DNA from: Pseudomonadota bacterium
GTDB lineage: Bacteria; Pseudomonadota; Alphaproteobacteria; Acetobacterales; Acetobacteraceae
Direction of reading: 5' to 3'
Assembly: GCA_021805565.1 (NCBI GenBank)
Contig: JAJZFA010000048.1
Coordinates: forward strand, 1-64,000
DNA length: 64,000 nt
Shown: positions 35,401-45,704 of the stretch, piece after piece
Layout: every line of letters starts with the position of its first letter
Position numbering within the stretch: position 1 is the stretch's first letter
Made by a program: the position numbers and the translations under genes
Notes under the pieces: generated by a model
Told to the model about the DNA's origin: nothing
Database searches by the model: none
What the model saw: the letters and a program-made list of their open reading frames with translations, nothing else

Positions 35401-36038
35401 GGGAGGCGGCGACCCACCAGCATACCGGTCAGGCTATCGGACGAAACCCAAAGCGACAGCGCGTACGCCACGGCGCCGTCGCGAAACACCGGAACTTCGA
35501 CACTGAACCCCGGGCGGCCCGCGATTTGGTTTGTCTCGATATCGGTCACGACAGGCCGGCTGGTCGCGAACACCTGACGATTGGCCGCGGTCATGGCGTT
35601 TCGCTGGCTGGGTACAATGCTCTGCGGCTGCAAAACGTAGAATCGCGTGTCGCGCGAATCCGGACTGGCAATGCTCAGGACGGATCCGGCCTGCTGGTGA
35701 GCCAGGAATGCGTTGGCCTGTCGATCGAAGCTTTCAACATCGCCTGTTTGCAACGCTGGCGAGAGGGCAAGGGTTTCCAGAGCCGAAACGCGAAGCTGTA
35801 GTTCCAGTTCCACCGCGAAGGCGGTACCGCGGGCGGTGGCCAGCAGCCCTTCGTACATGCGAACCTTGCTGGCACGGTAATCCAGGTATTCCGCGATCGT
35901 GCCCATCCCGACCAGCGGCACAATACTGGCGACGACCAACAGCAGCAGTCTTGCCCGCAGCGACAGGCGATCGCCCCAGCGGGGTTTCCGGAACGGTTTC
36001 TCGGTCTTATCGGCGTAATCATCCAGGCTGTGCGCCAT
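32490..36038 (-). CDS. Hybrid sensor histidine kinase with Cache and PAS domains
   Basis: This 1182-residue membrane protein has a first membrane segment (about 27-47), a periplasmic Cache-type sensor domain, and a second membrane segment (about 295-320) with HAMP-like linker. Three PAS-type domains lie between about 385 and 755. The kinase core follows, with the phosphate-accepting His809 in GGIAHDFNNVLQ and ATPase motifs NLATNARDAM, DTGSGM and GKGTGLGLAM. A C-terminal receiver domain carries Asp1099 in SDLTMPAMDG. No response regulator gene is adjacent, so the output partner is unknown. The ATG at 36038 is used; a TTG at 36047 is possible. Confidence 0.92.
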   Translation of the reverse strand: MAHSLDDYADKTEKPFRKPRWGDRLSLRARLLLLVVASIVPLVGMGTIAEYLDYRASKVRMYEGLLATARGTAFAVELELQLRVSALETLALSPALQTGDVESFDRQANAFLAHQQAGSVLSIASPDSRDTRFYVLQPQSIVPSQRNAMTAANRQVFATSRPVVTDIETNQIAGRPGFSVEVPVFRDGAVAYALSLWVSSDSLTGMLVGRRLPAGAVLAVVDTAGLIAARAPGAGRFDGSPIVPALWNEVRNNTEGVSAAPTLEGVPAVVAYARTASFGWTAIVGMPAESVSGPLRAGILLVAGAGATVLIAALLLASYLARAITGPIRQLGHIAARDGMTGLDDPPLTGLPETDRVARALTEAAAARHNAAAALAESEARFRALFERSPSGLILIDPETTCVIASNAVAASYVGHSAEAFRGRPIVDFALDTSPERIRAICRSVAAGETISYETRIQGLSGVRNLLVAAAPVQVGGRTLVLINQIDATALRRAEAGLRINEERLELARNGANLGIWDWDVVHGSLTWSEHQWYLHGLEPDTAGPSPTLWRNSINPADLPGVEKALAATLASGGQLFACEYSVVLPDGSQRRLLGRGQAIRDASGSPIRMVGINMDVTARYEAELARDRLIGTLESERSRLTGIIEALPIGVGIVDTNGRVILGNARMNRLIGQVLPSMSDTPSGEWIASDADGKPLAPADFPIRRALQYGETALPGVEFLRRDGNGQEIWLRVGGLPLRWEGEKVCEALGILLDIDAEKRLFGVQQEINARLEQRVLEEMTAREAAQQRAVLAERMQALGQIAGGIAHDFNNVLQAVSGGAALIERRPDQIERVLRSTRMILDAAQRGAAITSRLLTFARRGDLRAENVDAAALLADIAEVLSHTLGGSVVCSVNVPPGLPPLFADRGQLETVLVNLATNARDAMPHGGTLTFGAETECVAAGSSHAAGLLPGRYVRLVAADTGSGMDRAVLSRVTEPFFSTKEPGKGTGLGLAMAKGFAEQSGGGLSIESEVGQGTRIMLWLPASGSTGGAASPHAAPAQTGPYRPRVLLVDDDTMVREVLALSLEDGGYWVLQADCGAAALKHLASGEAVDILVSDLTMPAMDGVAVIRTAQEQRSGLPAVLLTGYPGDVAELAASGTFSLLRKPVTGLQLAERIGALLQQRRAVAVRDASGGVAEQRS

Positions 36039-36407
36039 GCCGTCCAAGGGTCCTTCCCGTCTTTGTACGATCCGGAGACACTATCGATACCGGCGAATCA
36101 CTACTCGCGTTAAAGATATTTACACGTCTATACCACCGCCGGTTGAATTTATTTGGCCCCGGACAGCGTGCTGCCGGCTTTTGGCGAATTTTTCTTTGGG
36201 GCGCGCGGCGTCGCGGATCGCCCACTCAGGAGGACCTGGCCGCGCCGTCGCCGCGCCAGCCAGGGTCGGTTGTCCCGCAAATGGATAAAACGTCACGAGC
36301 GCGCCCGGCGCGTGTTGCGTGCGTCGATACCCCATGTTAGACGCCCGGCGCCGGTTCGGCCGGCCGGTCCCGACATTTGCCCGCCACATTCGTGGTTCGG
36401 CCAACAT
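36039..36407. promoter_or_regulatory. Divergent gap between the hybrid kinase and the ATP synthase operon
   Basis: This 369-base gap should carry the promoter of the atp operon and that of the kinase. It is AT-rich around 36080-36150 and GC-rich nearer atpH. Reading frames across it continue into atpH but show no family similarity before the ATG at 36408. No clear -35/-10 pair, hairpin or small RNA was identified. Confidence 0.4.
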
Positions 36408-36989
36408 ATGGAAACCCAAGTGGCGTCTTCGGCTACGACCATCTCGTCCGGCGGCGGCCTGACCGATCGCTATGCCGCCGCGCTGTATGCGCATGCCGAT
36501 GAAAACCATGTGCTGGACACCGTGGTGTCGCAGATGGAAAACCTCGGCCGCACGATCGACGCCAGCGCCGATTTCCGCCGTCTGCTGGAATCGCCCCTGA
36601 TCGACGTGAAAACCGCTACCGCCGCCGTTCAGGCGGTGCTGGCAAGCGAAGGCTTCGGCAAGGAAGTGCGCGATTTCGCCGGTGTCGTCTCGGTCAATCG
36701 CCGGCTGCGGTCCCTGCGCGATATCGTTAGCGCGTTCGCCGCCCTGGTGGCCGAACGGCGCGGCATTGTCACCGCCCATGTCGCCTCCGCGCACGCACTT
36801 AGCGACGTGCAGCGCCAGCAGTTGCGTGCCCGCCTGATCGAGGCCGGCTACGGCAACGTCAATATCGATGAACGGGTCGAACCCGACCTGCTTGGCGGGC
36901 TGATCGTGAAGATCGGCGCCCGCCTGTACGACACCAGTTTGAAATCCCGGCTGCAACGTTTGCAGTACGCCATGAAGGGAGCCGCGTAA
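36408..36989 (+). CDS. atpH: F1F0 ATP synthase subunit delta
   Basis: The delta subunit links the F1 head to the peripheral stalk. The 193-residue protein has the helical N-terminal domain ([15 protein letters not shown]) and the conserved C-terminal region ([32 protein letters not shown]). The ATG at 36408 starts the homology. It opens the order atpH-atpA-atpG-atpD-atpC, which is typical of alphaproteobacteria, where the F0 genes are elsewhere. Confidence 0.95.
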   Translation: METQVASSATTISSGGGLTDRYAAALYAHADENHVLDTVVSQMENLGRTIDASADFRRLLESPLIDVKTATAAVQAVLASEGFGKEVRDFAGVVSVNRRLRSLRDIVSAFAALVAERRGIVTAHVASAHALSDVQRQQLRARLIEAGYGNVNIDERVEPDLLGGLIVKIGARLYDTSLKSRLQRLQYAMKGAA

Positions 36990-36990
36990 G

Positions 36991-38523
36991 ATGGAGATCC
37001 GCCCCGCCGAGATCTCGGAGATTCTGAAGAAGCAGATCGCCGCGTTCGATACCGAAGCCAATGTCGCCGAAACCGGTCAGGTCCTGTCGGTGGGCGACGG
37101 CATCGCCCGTGTGTTCGGCCTGCAGAATGTGATGTCCGGCGAAATGGTCGAGTTTCCCTCGGCCGGCCTGCGCGGCATGGCGCTGAACCTGGAAACCGAC
37201 AATGTCGGCGTCGTGATCTTCGGCGACGATCGTAATATCCGCGAAGGCGACACCGTCGCCCGCACCGGCGCCATCGTGGAAGTCCCCACCGGGCTTGGCC
37301 TGCTTGGGCGCGTGGTTGATGGCCTCGGCAATCCGATCGACGGCAAGGGCCCGATCGCGGATGCGAAAATGAGCCGCGTCGAGGTCAAGGCGCCGGGCAT
37401 CATTCCCCGCAAGTCGGTGCATGAGCCGATGCAGACCGGCCTGAAGGCGATCGATGCGCTGATCCCGGTCGGTCGCGGTCAGCGCGAGCTGATCATCGGC
37501 GATCGCCAGACTGGCAAGACGGCGGTGATTATCGATACGATCATCAACCAGAAAGCCGGCAACAACTCCGGCGATCCCAAGAAGGCGCTGGTCTGCATCT
37601 ATGTCGCGATCGGCCAGAAACGGTCCACTGTCGCGCAACTGGTGCGCACGCTGGAAGAAAACGGCGCGATGCAGTATTCCATCGTTGTCGCCGCCACCGC
37701 GTCGGACCCGGCGCCGATGCAGTTCCTGGCGCCATACACCGGCTGCACGATGGGCGAATTCTTCCGCGACAGCGGCCAGCATGCCGTCATTTTCTACGAC
37801 GATCTGTCCAAGCAGGCGGTCGCCTATCGCCAGATGTCGCTGCTGCTGCGCCGCCCGCCGGGCCGCGAGGCCTATCCCGGCGACGTGTTCTACCTGCATT
37901 CTCGCCTGCTCGAACGCGCCGCGAAGATGAACGACGCGCTCGGTGCCGGGTCATTGACGGCGCTGCCGGTGATCGAAACGCAGGCCGGAGACGTGTCGGC
38001 TTATATCCCGACCAACGTGATTTCCATCACCGACGGCCAGATATTCCTTGAAACCGAACTGTTCTTTCGCGGTATCCGCCCGGCGGTGAACGTCGGCCTG
38101 TCGGTGTCCCGCGTTGGGTCGGCCGCTCAGGTGAAGGCGATGAAGCAGGTCGCCGGACGCATCAAGCTGGAACTGGCGCAATACCGCGAAATGGCCGCCT
38201 TCGCGCAGTTCGCGTCCGACCTCGATGCGTCCACCCAGCAGTTGCTGGCGCGCGGTTCGCGGCTGACGGAGCTGCTGAAGCAGCCGCAGTACAAGCCACT
38301 GCCGATCGAGGAAATGGTGGTGGCGATCTTCGCCGGGGTGCGCGGGTACCTCGACAAAATCGATGTGGGCCGTGTCGGTCGGTTCGAGTCGCAGTTCATT
38401 ACCGAACTGAAAGCCAAGGAGCCGGCGATCCTGGACGCGATCCGTACGGATCTGGAGATCAAGGCGCCGACCGAGAAAAGCCTGATTGCCTTCCTGGACG
38501 CTTTCGCGAAATCCTTCAGCTAG
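36991..38523 (+). CDS. atpA: F1F0 ATP synthase subunit alpha
   Basis: This 510-residue subunit forms the non-catalytic nucleotide sites of F1. The P loop is GDRQTGKT at 170-177, and the family region [19 protein letters not shown] and the arginine-finger context are present. The length is standard. It starts one base after the atpH stop. Confidence 0.98.
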   Translation: MEIRPAEISEILKKQIAAFDTEANVAETGQVLSVGDGIARVFGLQNVMSGEMVEFPSAGLRGMALNLETDNVGVVIFGDDRNIREGDTVARTGAIVEVPTGLGLLGRVVDGLGNPIDGKGPIADAKMSRVEVKAPGIIPRKSVHEPMQTGLKAIDALIPVGRGQRELIIGDRQTGKTAVIIDTIINQKAGNNSGDPKKALVCIYVAIGQKRSTVAQLVRTLEENGAMQYSIVVAATASDPAPMQFLAPYTGCTMGEFFRDSGQHAVIFYDDLSKQAVAYRQMSLLLRRPPGREAYPGDVFYLHSRLLERAAKMNDALGAGSLTALPVIETQAGDVSAYIPTNVISITDGQIFLETELFFRGIRPAVNVGLSVSRVGSAAQVKAMKQVAGRIKLELAQYREMAAFAQFASDLDASTQQLLARGSRLTELLKQPQYKPLPIEEMVVAIFAGVRGYLDKIDVGRVGRFESQFITELKAKEPAILDAIRTDLEIKAPTEKSLIAFLDAFAKSFS

Positions 38524-38535
38524 AAGCCGGAACCC

Positions 38536-40882
<2,347 letters not shown>

Positions 40883-40884
40883 TC

Positions 40885-41286
40885 ATGCCGCTGTCCCTGG
40901 AAATCGTCAGCCCGGAAAAGCTGCTGCTGTCTCGTCCGGTGGACATGGTGGTGATCCCGGCCTCCGAGGGCGACATGGGGGTGATGGAGGGCCATACCCC
41001 GATGATCGTCATGCTGCGCGGCGGCACGATCGATCTGTATGAGGGCGACCGGATCATCGACCGGCTGTTCGTCGATGGCGGGTTCGCCGAAGTCACGCAG
41101 GAACGCTGCACCGTGCTGGCCAACAAGGCGATTCCGCTGGCCGAGGTCAACAAGGCCGAGGCCGAAAGGCGGCTGGCCGAAGCCGAGGCAGCTTATGAGG
41201 CCGCCGACAAGCGCGACGTGGCGACCGAGGACGCCGCGCTCGACGTTGTTCAATCCGCCCGAGCCATGACCGAGGCGGCCGGTTAA
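40885..41286 (+). CDS. atpC: F1F0 ATP synthase subunit epsilon
   Basis: The epsilon subunit couples the gamma shaft to the c ring and restrains ATP hydrolysis. The 133-residue protein has the N-terminal beta sandwich (SLEIVSPEKLLLSRPVDMVVIPASEGDMGVMEGHTPM) and a C-terminal helical hairpin rich in Ala and Glu. It starts two bases after the atpD stop and ends the operon. No strong terminator follows directly. Confidence 0.95.
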   Translation: MPLSLEIVSPEKLLLSRPVDMVVIPASEGDMGVMEGHTPMIVMLRGGTIDLYEGDRIIDRLFVDGGFAEVTQERCTVLANKAIPLAEVNKAEAERRLAEAEAAYEAADKRDVATEDAALDVVQSARAMTEAAG

Positions 41287-41737
41287 GAAACGACCGGGTC
41301 GCGTGAGAGCGCGCATCCTGTTATGGAGTGCTGCGGCGTCCGGCGCGCGCCATTCTGCTCCTGAGGACCACGATCCTCGGCAGATTGAAAAGGCACGAAC
41401 GGTTCATCGCGGTCTGGCGGCGGCAGCCGGTCGAAGGCAGCTATAATCTGCCCGCTTCGAACCCATCGGTGCCGCGGCCACTTAGGCCATGCCCAACAAC
41501 TATCGCTTCGGATTGCGGTGTCGGGCATGCCCTAAGCTCATGTTTTGCTCGGCAACTTTGCTGGCGTGCTGACGCACTTATTTGCCAGCGTTGCCTTAGG
41601 CTGCCGACCAGTCCAAGCTCCGGTTCGATACGAAGCAGAAGCAACCGGCCAGCATCGTATTCCGCGTATTCCATCGGGAATGGAATGATACGATCCGGCC
41701 GGAGGCGTCTTACCGAGCGGTCGTTTTTGGCCACCGC
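41287..41737. other. 451-base convergent gap holding repeat copy C
   Basis: The gap lies between atpC and a convergent membrane-protein gene. Apart from the two-hairpin repeat at 41481-41602, no gene was recognised: open frames here are low-similarity shadows, and some of their apparent similarity to frames near 32.4 kb is due only to the shared repeat. Confidence 0.5.
41481..41602 (+). repeat. Two-hairpin dispersed repeat, copy C
   Basis: Hairpin 1 pairs CATGCCC (41488-41494) with GGGCATG (41523-41529). Hairpin 2 is long: GGCAAC (41551-41556) with GTTGCC (41590-41595), GCTGGC (41560-41565) with GCCAGC (41584-41589), and GTGC (41566-41569) with GCAC (41574-41577) around a TGAC loop. The heptamer CTTAGGC occurs at both ends (41481-41487 and near 41595-41601). 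It lies between convergent atpC and the SPFH-like gene. Confidence 0.82.
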
Positions 41738-42991
41738 CTAACGGGCGGGCTGCGTTGGCGCCCCGGATTTCAGCAAGGTGGACATCAACTGCCCCAGTTC
41801 CGGCGGCAATCCCACGACGGTACTCGGTAGCCTGCCGTCGCTTTTCTGCCCGAAGGATCGCAGCGCGTCGGCTGCCGCCAGGGCCTGGATCGTTGTGACA
41901 TAGGGCGACAACGCCGCCGCGATCGCCTGATCCTGGCCGGCCACGTAACGCCGGTTGACCGCATCCTGCACCACCCGGTCGAACGTGAACGTATCGGCCC
42001 AACCGATGAAATCCAGTGTAATCCCAACCTCGGCGAAGTAACCGGTCGCCTGTGTTTTCACATCCTGCATGATCTGCACGGCTTCCTCATTCGCTTTGTC
42101 GAACGTGCGGGATGCGATCGCATCGCAGACCAGCGTCTGTATTTTTTTGCGACCCACGTCGTCCATCACGTCGGCCAGCTTGCGGCTGTAATAGACCGAG
42201 TTGAAGATGATCTTTGGATCGGTCCGGTCGCCGGCCGGGGCCAGCACGCCGAAGCGATACAGATATTTCGCCGCGTTCTGTTCCATTACCGAAGCACCGA
42301 TGGACACCCCCGTGGCGATGTTCAGGCCTTCGCGGCTCTGGCAGGGAAACCCTTCCCGGCGGCGCGATGTGCCCCGATCGGTGGCATCCACCCATTCCCG
42401 GCTGAACGGGGTGCGATCGACGATAATCAGCCGCCCGGCCGGCACGTAGAAATCGAAGAACGCTCCCGATCCCTGCAATCTCGCGTGCGGCACGATGAAC
42501 CGCTTCAACGCCACCCGGTTGGCGTTCAGATACGCTTCCGATTCGAATTGCGCCTGGTTGTCTTTGTTGGCGCCGGCGTCGGGTATCCAGAACCCGGTTT
42601 CGTTCGGCAGGATCGTATAGGCCTCGGTGAAGTCGGTCTTGTCGTAATAGGCCGCCGCCGGATGCGGCAGAACCAGGATAAGTGCCGCCAGCAACGCCAG
42701 CAGCCGCAACAGGTTGCCGCGCCAGATCCAAACCAGCACCAGGACCAGAACGACGAACGGAACCCCCAGATGACCGAAGACCCGCATGCCATAGAACGAT
42801 GTAACCGCCGCCGCGTCGCTGTTTTGAAACTGCTGTCCCGCCTGGCCGCCCGCCAGCACCGTGGCGACCGGGAAGAGCAGGAAGTTGACCCAGCCATAAA
42901 TCGCCAGCGCGCCCACGGTCAGGATCGCCGGGACCACGGGACCGCGCGTTCCGCCCTGTCCGGCCGGTACAAGGGCCTTGAAATCTCTCAT
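41738..42991 (-). CDS. Membrane protein with SPFH/band-7-like domain
   Basis: This 417-residue protein has three hydrophobic segments in its first 130 residues and then a soluble domain. The soluble part (about residues 150-350) resembles SPFH/band-7 domains: a strand-rich start (LIIVDRTPFSREWVD, NIATGVSIGASV) followed by helices ending GYFAEVGITLDFIGWADTFTFDRVVQDAVNRR, as in prohibitin-like proteins. Two Cys residues lie in the domain. The ATG at 42991 has AGGAGA upstream; a longer frame to 43048 is rejected. A scaffold role in the inner membrane is likely but unproven. Confidence 0.68.
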   Translation of the reverse strand: MRDFKALVPAGQGGTRGPVVPAILTVGALAIYGWVNFLLFPVATVLAGGQAGQQFQNSDAAAVTSFYGMRVFGHLGVPFVVLVLVLVWIWRGNLLRLLALLAALILVLPHPAAAYYDKTDFTEAYTILPNETGFWIPDAGANKDNQAQFESEAYLNANRVALKRFIVPHARLQGSGAFFDFYVPAGRLIIVDRTPFSREWVDATDRGTSRRREGFPCQSREGLNIATGVSIGASVMEQNAAKYLYRFGVLAPAGDRTDPKIIFNSVYYSRKLADVMDDVGRKKIQTLVCDAIASRTFDKANEEAVQIMQDVKTQATGYFAEVGITLDFIGWADTFTFDRVVQDAVNRRYVAGQDQAIAAALSPYVTTIQALAAADALRSFGQKSDGRLPSTVVGLPPELGQLMSTLLKSGAPTQPAR

Positions 42992-43256
42992 CGCACGTCT
43001 CCTGACCGGCTGACCCTTCGTACCGGGGCGCGGATACAAACAAAACAATATCGTAATAGACGGCTATACACGGGGGCGGTCAACCCAGCCGCATGGCCGG
43101 TCCCGCGATCGCCGTCTGGGCTATCCTCGCGACCGAGACGATCCACGCTTGCGTCTGCGTCCGCAAATCCAATCCTACCATCCTGTCACGTGATACCGCC
43201 CGCGAACCTGGGCTATACACAGGCTGGCGTCCCTTACCACGCGGAGTTTCTCGCCC

Positions 43257-45422
43257 ATGCCATTCAAGGTTCAGGTTGGCCCACCGCAAATTGCCATTCA
43301 CCAGGCCATGACGGTGCTGGTCACCGAGTCGGACGGTCAGATTGAATGGCCCAGCGACAAGGGCCTGTATTTCTTCGACACACGGCTGATCAGCGCATGG
43401 TCGGTGTACGCCAACGGCGTGCCGTGGGATTTGCTGAATGGCGGTGCGGTCAATTTCGATACCGCCCGCATTTTCCTCACGAACCGCGCATTCGTCACCG
43501 AAGATGGTCCGGTCGCGGCGCAAACGCTGGCCTTCGAGGTATCGCGCCTGTTGGATCAGGGCATGCACGAAGACCTGACCGTGACGAACTACGGCCCGAA
43601 ACCCGTGCGGTTCAACCTCGAAATCGCCATACGCTCCGACTTCGCCGACGTGTTCGATGTGAAATCCAAGCGCGACATCCGCCGGGGCCGCATCGCGTCC
43701 GATTGGACGGAAGCCCGCCAGACCCTGCGCACGGCATACCGCAACGCGGATTTTTCGCGGTCCGTCGCGACATCCGTCGGGCGCAGCGATTCGCCCGCGG
43801 CTTTTGCCAACGGTCGCCTGAGTTTCGAGGTGAAACTGCCGCCCGGTACATCATGGCATTGTTGCCTGCTTTATGAGTTCGCCGATGGGGATAAGCGATA
43901 CCGCGCCCCCAAGGGATGCGCCGGTCACCCCGATTCGTCGTCGCAGGCCGGCGCGCATCGCGACTGGCGCCAGACCGTGCTGAAAATGCAGAGCAGCAAC
44001 GACGAATTCAACCGGTTCTATCGCCAGGCCATCGATGACATGGCCGCGCTGCGCCTGCCCATCGCCGGCACCGGGCATATGGAATTTCTGCCTGCTGCCG
44101 GCCTGCCCTGGTTCATGGCACCGTTCGGCCGCGACAGCCTGATCGTTTCGATACAAAATATGTTGGTTTATTCCGATTTCGCCCGCGGTGCGCTGGACGT
44201 TCTCGGTCGCTGGCAAGCGAAGGAGCGGGATGATTTCCGCGACGCCGAACCGGGTAAGATCATGCACGAATTGCGATACGGCGAACTCGCGCATTTCAAG
44301 CTGATCCCGCACACTCCGTATTACGGCACCGCCGATGCTACCCCGCTGTATCTGATCACGCTGCATGCCGCATGGCGAGCGACAGGCGACGCGACGCTGC
44401 TGGAAACCTATCTTCCAAACGCCGAGGCGGCGCTGCACTGGATCGACAATTACGGCGATCGCGACGGCGACATGCTGCAGGAATACCAGACCCGTTCCCC
44501 GGCCGGGTATGAGAACATGGCGTGGAAAGACGCCGGCGATTCCATGATCTATCCCGACGGTTCGCCCGTGCGCGGCCCCAAGGCATTGTGCGAATTGCAA
44601 GGCTATGTCTATGACGCTTGGCTGCGCATGGCCGAAATATTCGATGCGACCGGAAAGCCGGAACGCGCCAGGGCCTTGCGCGAAAAGGCCGCCGCGCTGT
44701 TCGCGAAATTCAACGAAACATTCTGGGATGAGGAAACCGGCTTCTACGCCTATATGCTGGACGGCGAAAAGCAGAAAGTCATGACCGTGGCGTCCAATCC
44801 CGGCCATTTGTTGTGGTCTGGCATCGTTCCCCCTGATCGCGCGGCCCGTGTCGTTGCCCGGCTGATGGCGCCGGACATGAACACCGGTTGGGGCATTCGC
44901 ACCCTGTCCAGCAAACATCGTGCCTACAACCCGTATTCCTATCAGAACGGGTCGGTCTGGCCGCACGACAACAGCCTGATCGCACTTGGTTTCAAACGGT
45001 ACGGATTCACCGCCGAGGCCGCGCTGATCGCCCAGGGCATCGGCGACGCGGCCAGCCATTTCCTGTTGAATCAGTTGCCGGAATTGTACGCCGGCGTGCA
45101 GCGTAACGGGGTGAATTTCCCGGTACAGTACCTCGGGGCGAACGTCCCGCAGGCCTGGGCTGCCGGATCGTGCTTCGCGCTGATTCAGGCCATGCTGGGT
45201 ATCCAGCCGGACGCGCCGAACGACACGCTGTATGTCGATCCGGATCTACCCGAATGGCTTCCCGACATCACATTGACCGACCTCCGCATGGGCCGCCGGT
45301 TGTTCGATATCCGCTTCCGCCGCGAAGGCAACAAAACCGTATGGGACGTACTCCGCGGCGACCCCAAAATCGTCGTCCATCGCAGCGCCATCGACGCTCG
45401 GCAGGCCATGGCGGCGGGATGA
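43257..45422 (+). CDS. Glycogen debranching-type glucosidase (GDE/amylo-alpha-1,6-glucosidase family)
   Basis: This 721-residue cytoplasmic enzyme has an N-terminal beta-sandwich domain of the GDE_N type (about 15-220, VTESDGQIEWPSDKGLYFFDTRLIS) and an (alpha/alpha)6 barrel of the amylo-alpha-1,6-glucosidase type (about 250-690). The barrel contains GLPWFMAPFGRDSLIV, YENMAWKDAGDSM and SYQNGSVWPHDNSLIALG. The family hydrolyses alpha-1,6 branches or related oligosaccharides; the exact substrate is not evident. No glg genes are adjacent. It is divergent from the SPFH-like gene. Confidence 0.87.
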   Translation: MPFKVQVGPPQIAIHQAMTVLVTESDGQIEWPSDKGLYFFDTRLISAWSVYANGVPWDLLNGGAVNFDTARIFLTNRAFVTEDGPVAAQTLAFEVSRLLDQGMHEDLTVTNYGPKPVRFNLEIAIRSDFADVFDVKSKRDIRRGRIASDWTEARQTLRTAYRNADFSRSVATSVGRSDSPAAFANGRLSFEVKLPPGTSWHCCLLYEFADGDKRYRAPKGCAGHPDSSSQAGAHRDWRQTVLKMQSSNDEFNRFYRQAIDDMAALRLPIAGTGHMEFLPAAGLPWFMAPFGRDSLIVSIQNMLVYSDFARGALDVLGRWQAKERDDFRDAEPGKIMHELRYGELAHFKLIPHTPYYGTADATPLYLITLHAAWRATGDATLLETYLPNAEAALHWIDNYGDRDGDMLQEYQTRSPAGYENMAWKDAGDSMIYPDGSPVRGPKALCELQGYVYDAWLRMAEIFDATGKPERARALREKAAALFAKFNETFWDEETGFYAYMLDGEKQKVMTVASNPGHLLWSGIVPPDRAARVVARLMAPDMNTGWGIRTLSSKHRAYNPYSYQNGSVWPHDNSLIALGFKRYGFTAEAALIAQGIGDAASHFLLNQLPELYAGVQRNGVNFPVQYLGANVPQAWAAGSCFALIQAMLGIQPDAPNDTLYVDPDLPEWLPDITLTDLRMGRRLFDIRFRREGNKTVWDVLRGDPKIVVHRSAIDARQAMAAG

Positions 45423-45650
45423 GGGGCACGCCGGATGGTATCATCCGTTTGTTCCGCCCGGATAATGGGGCCTGCAATGCAGGACTGTCCGCAAGCGCGT
45501 TGACGGGGCCCCGCGAACGCCATGCGCCCATTCACCAGGACGTAAATCTGTCCGGCCGCCGACAGCACCGTTCCGGCTCAATGGTCCACACGTTCCACGG
45601 CGATCCAGCCAAGCCCATCAGCGATCGGGCTGCGGTGGAACTGGCCGGCC

Positions 45651-45702
45651 GGGCAGGGCGGCGGGCAGGGGGGCGGGCAGCGGGGCGGGCAGGGACCGGG
45701 GA
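45651..45702 (+). repeat. 12-bp G-rich tandem repeat (four units)
   Basis: Four units of 12 bases (GGGCAGGGCGGC, GGGCAGGGGGGC, GGGCAGCGGGGC, GGGCAGGGACCG) followed by more G lie in a 282-base convergent gap, two bases before the quiC stop codon. The plus strand has many G runs and could form a G-quadruplex. The rest of the gap (45423-45650) shows no gene. Confidence 0.75.
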
Positions 45703-45704
45703 TG

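Noticed and set aside
41328-41741. Apparent conserved small protein in the gap after atpC that resembles a frame near 32.4 kb
   Set aside because: The similarity lies entirely within the two-hairpin DNA repeat and is in different coding contexts, so it reflects repeated DNA, not a protein.
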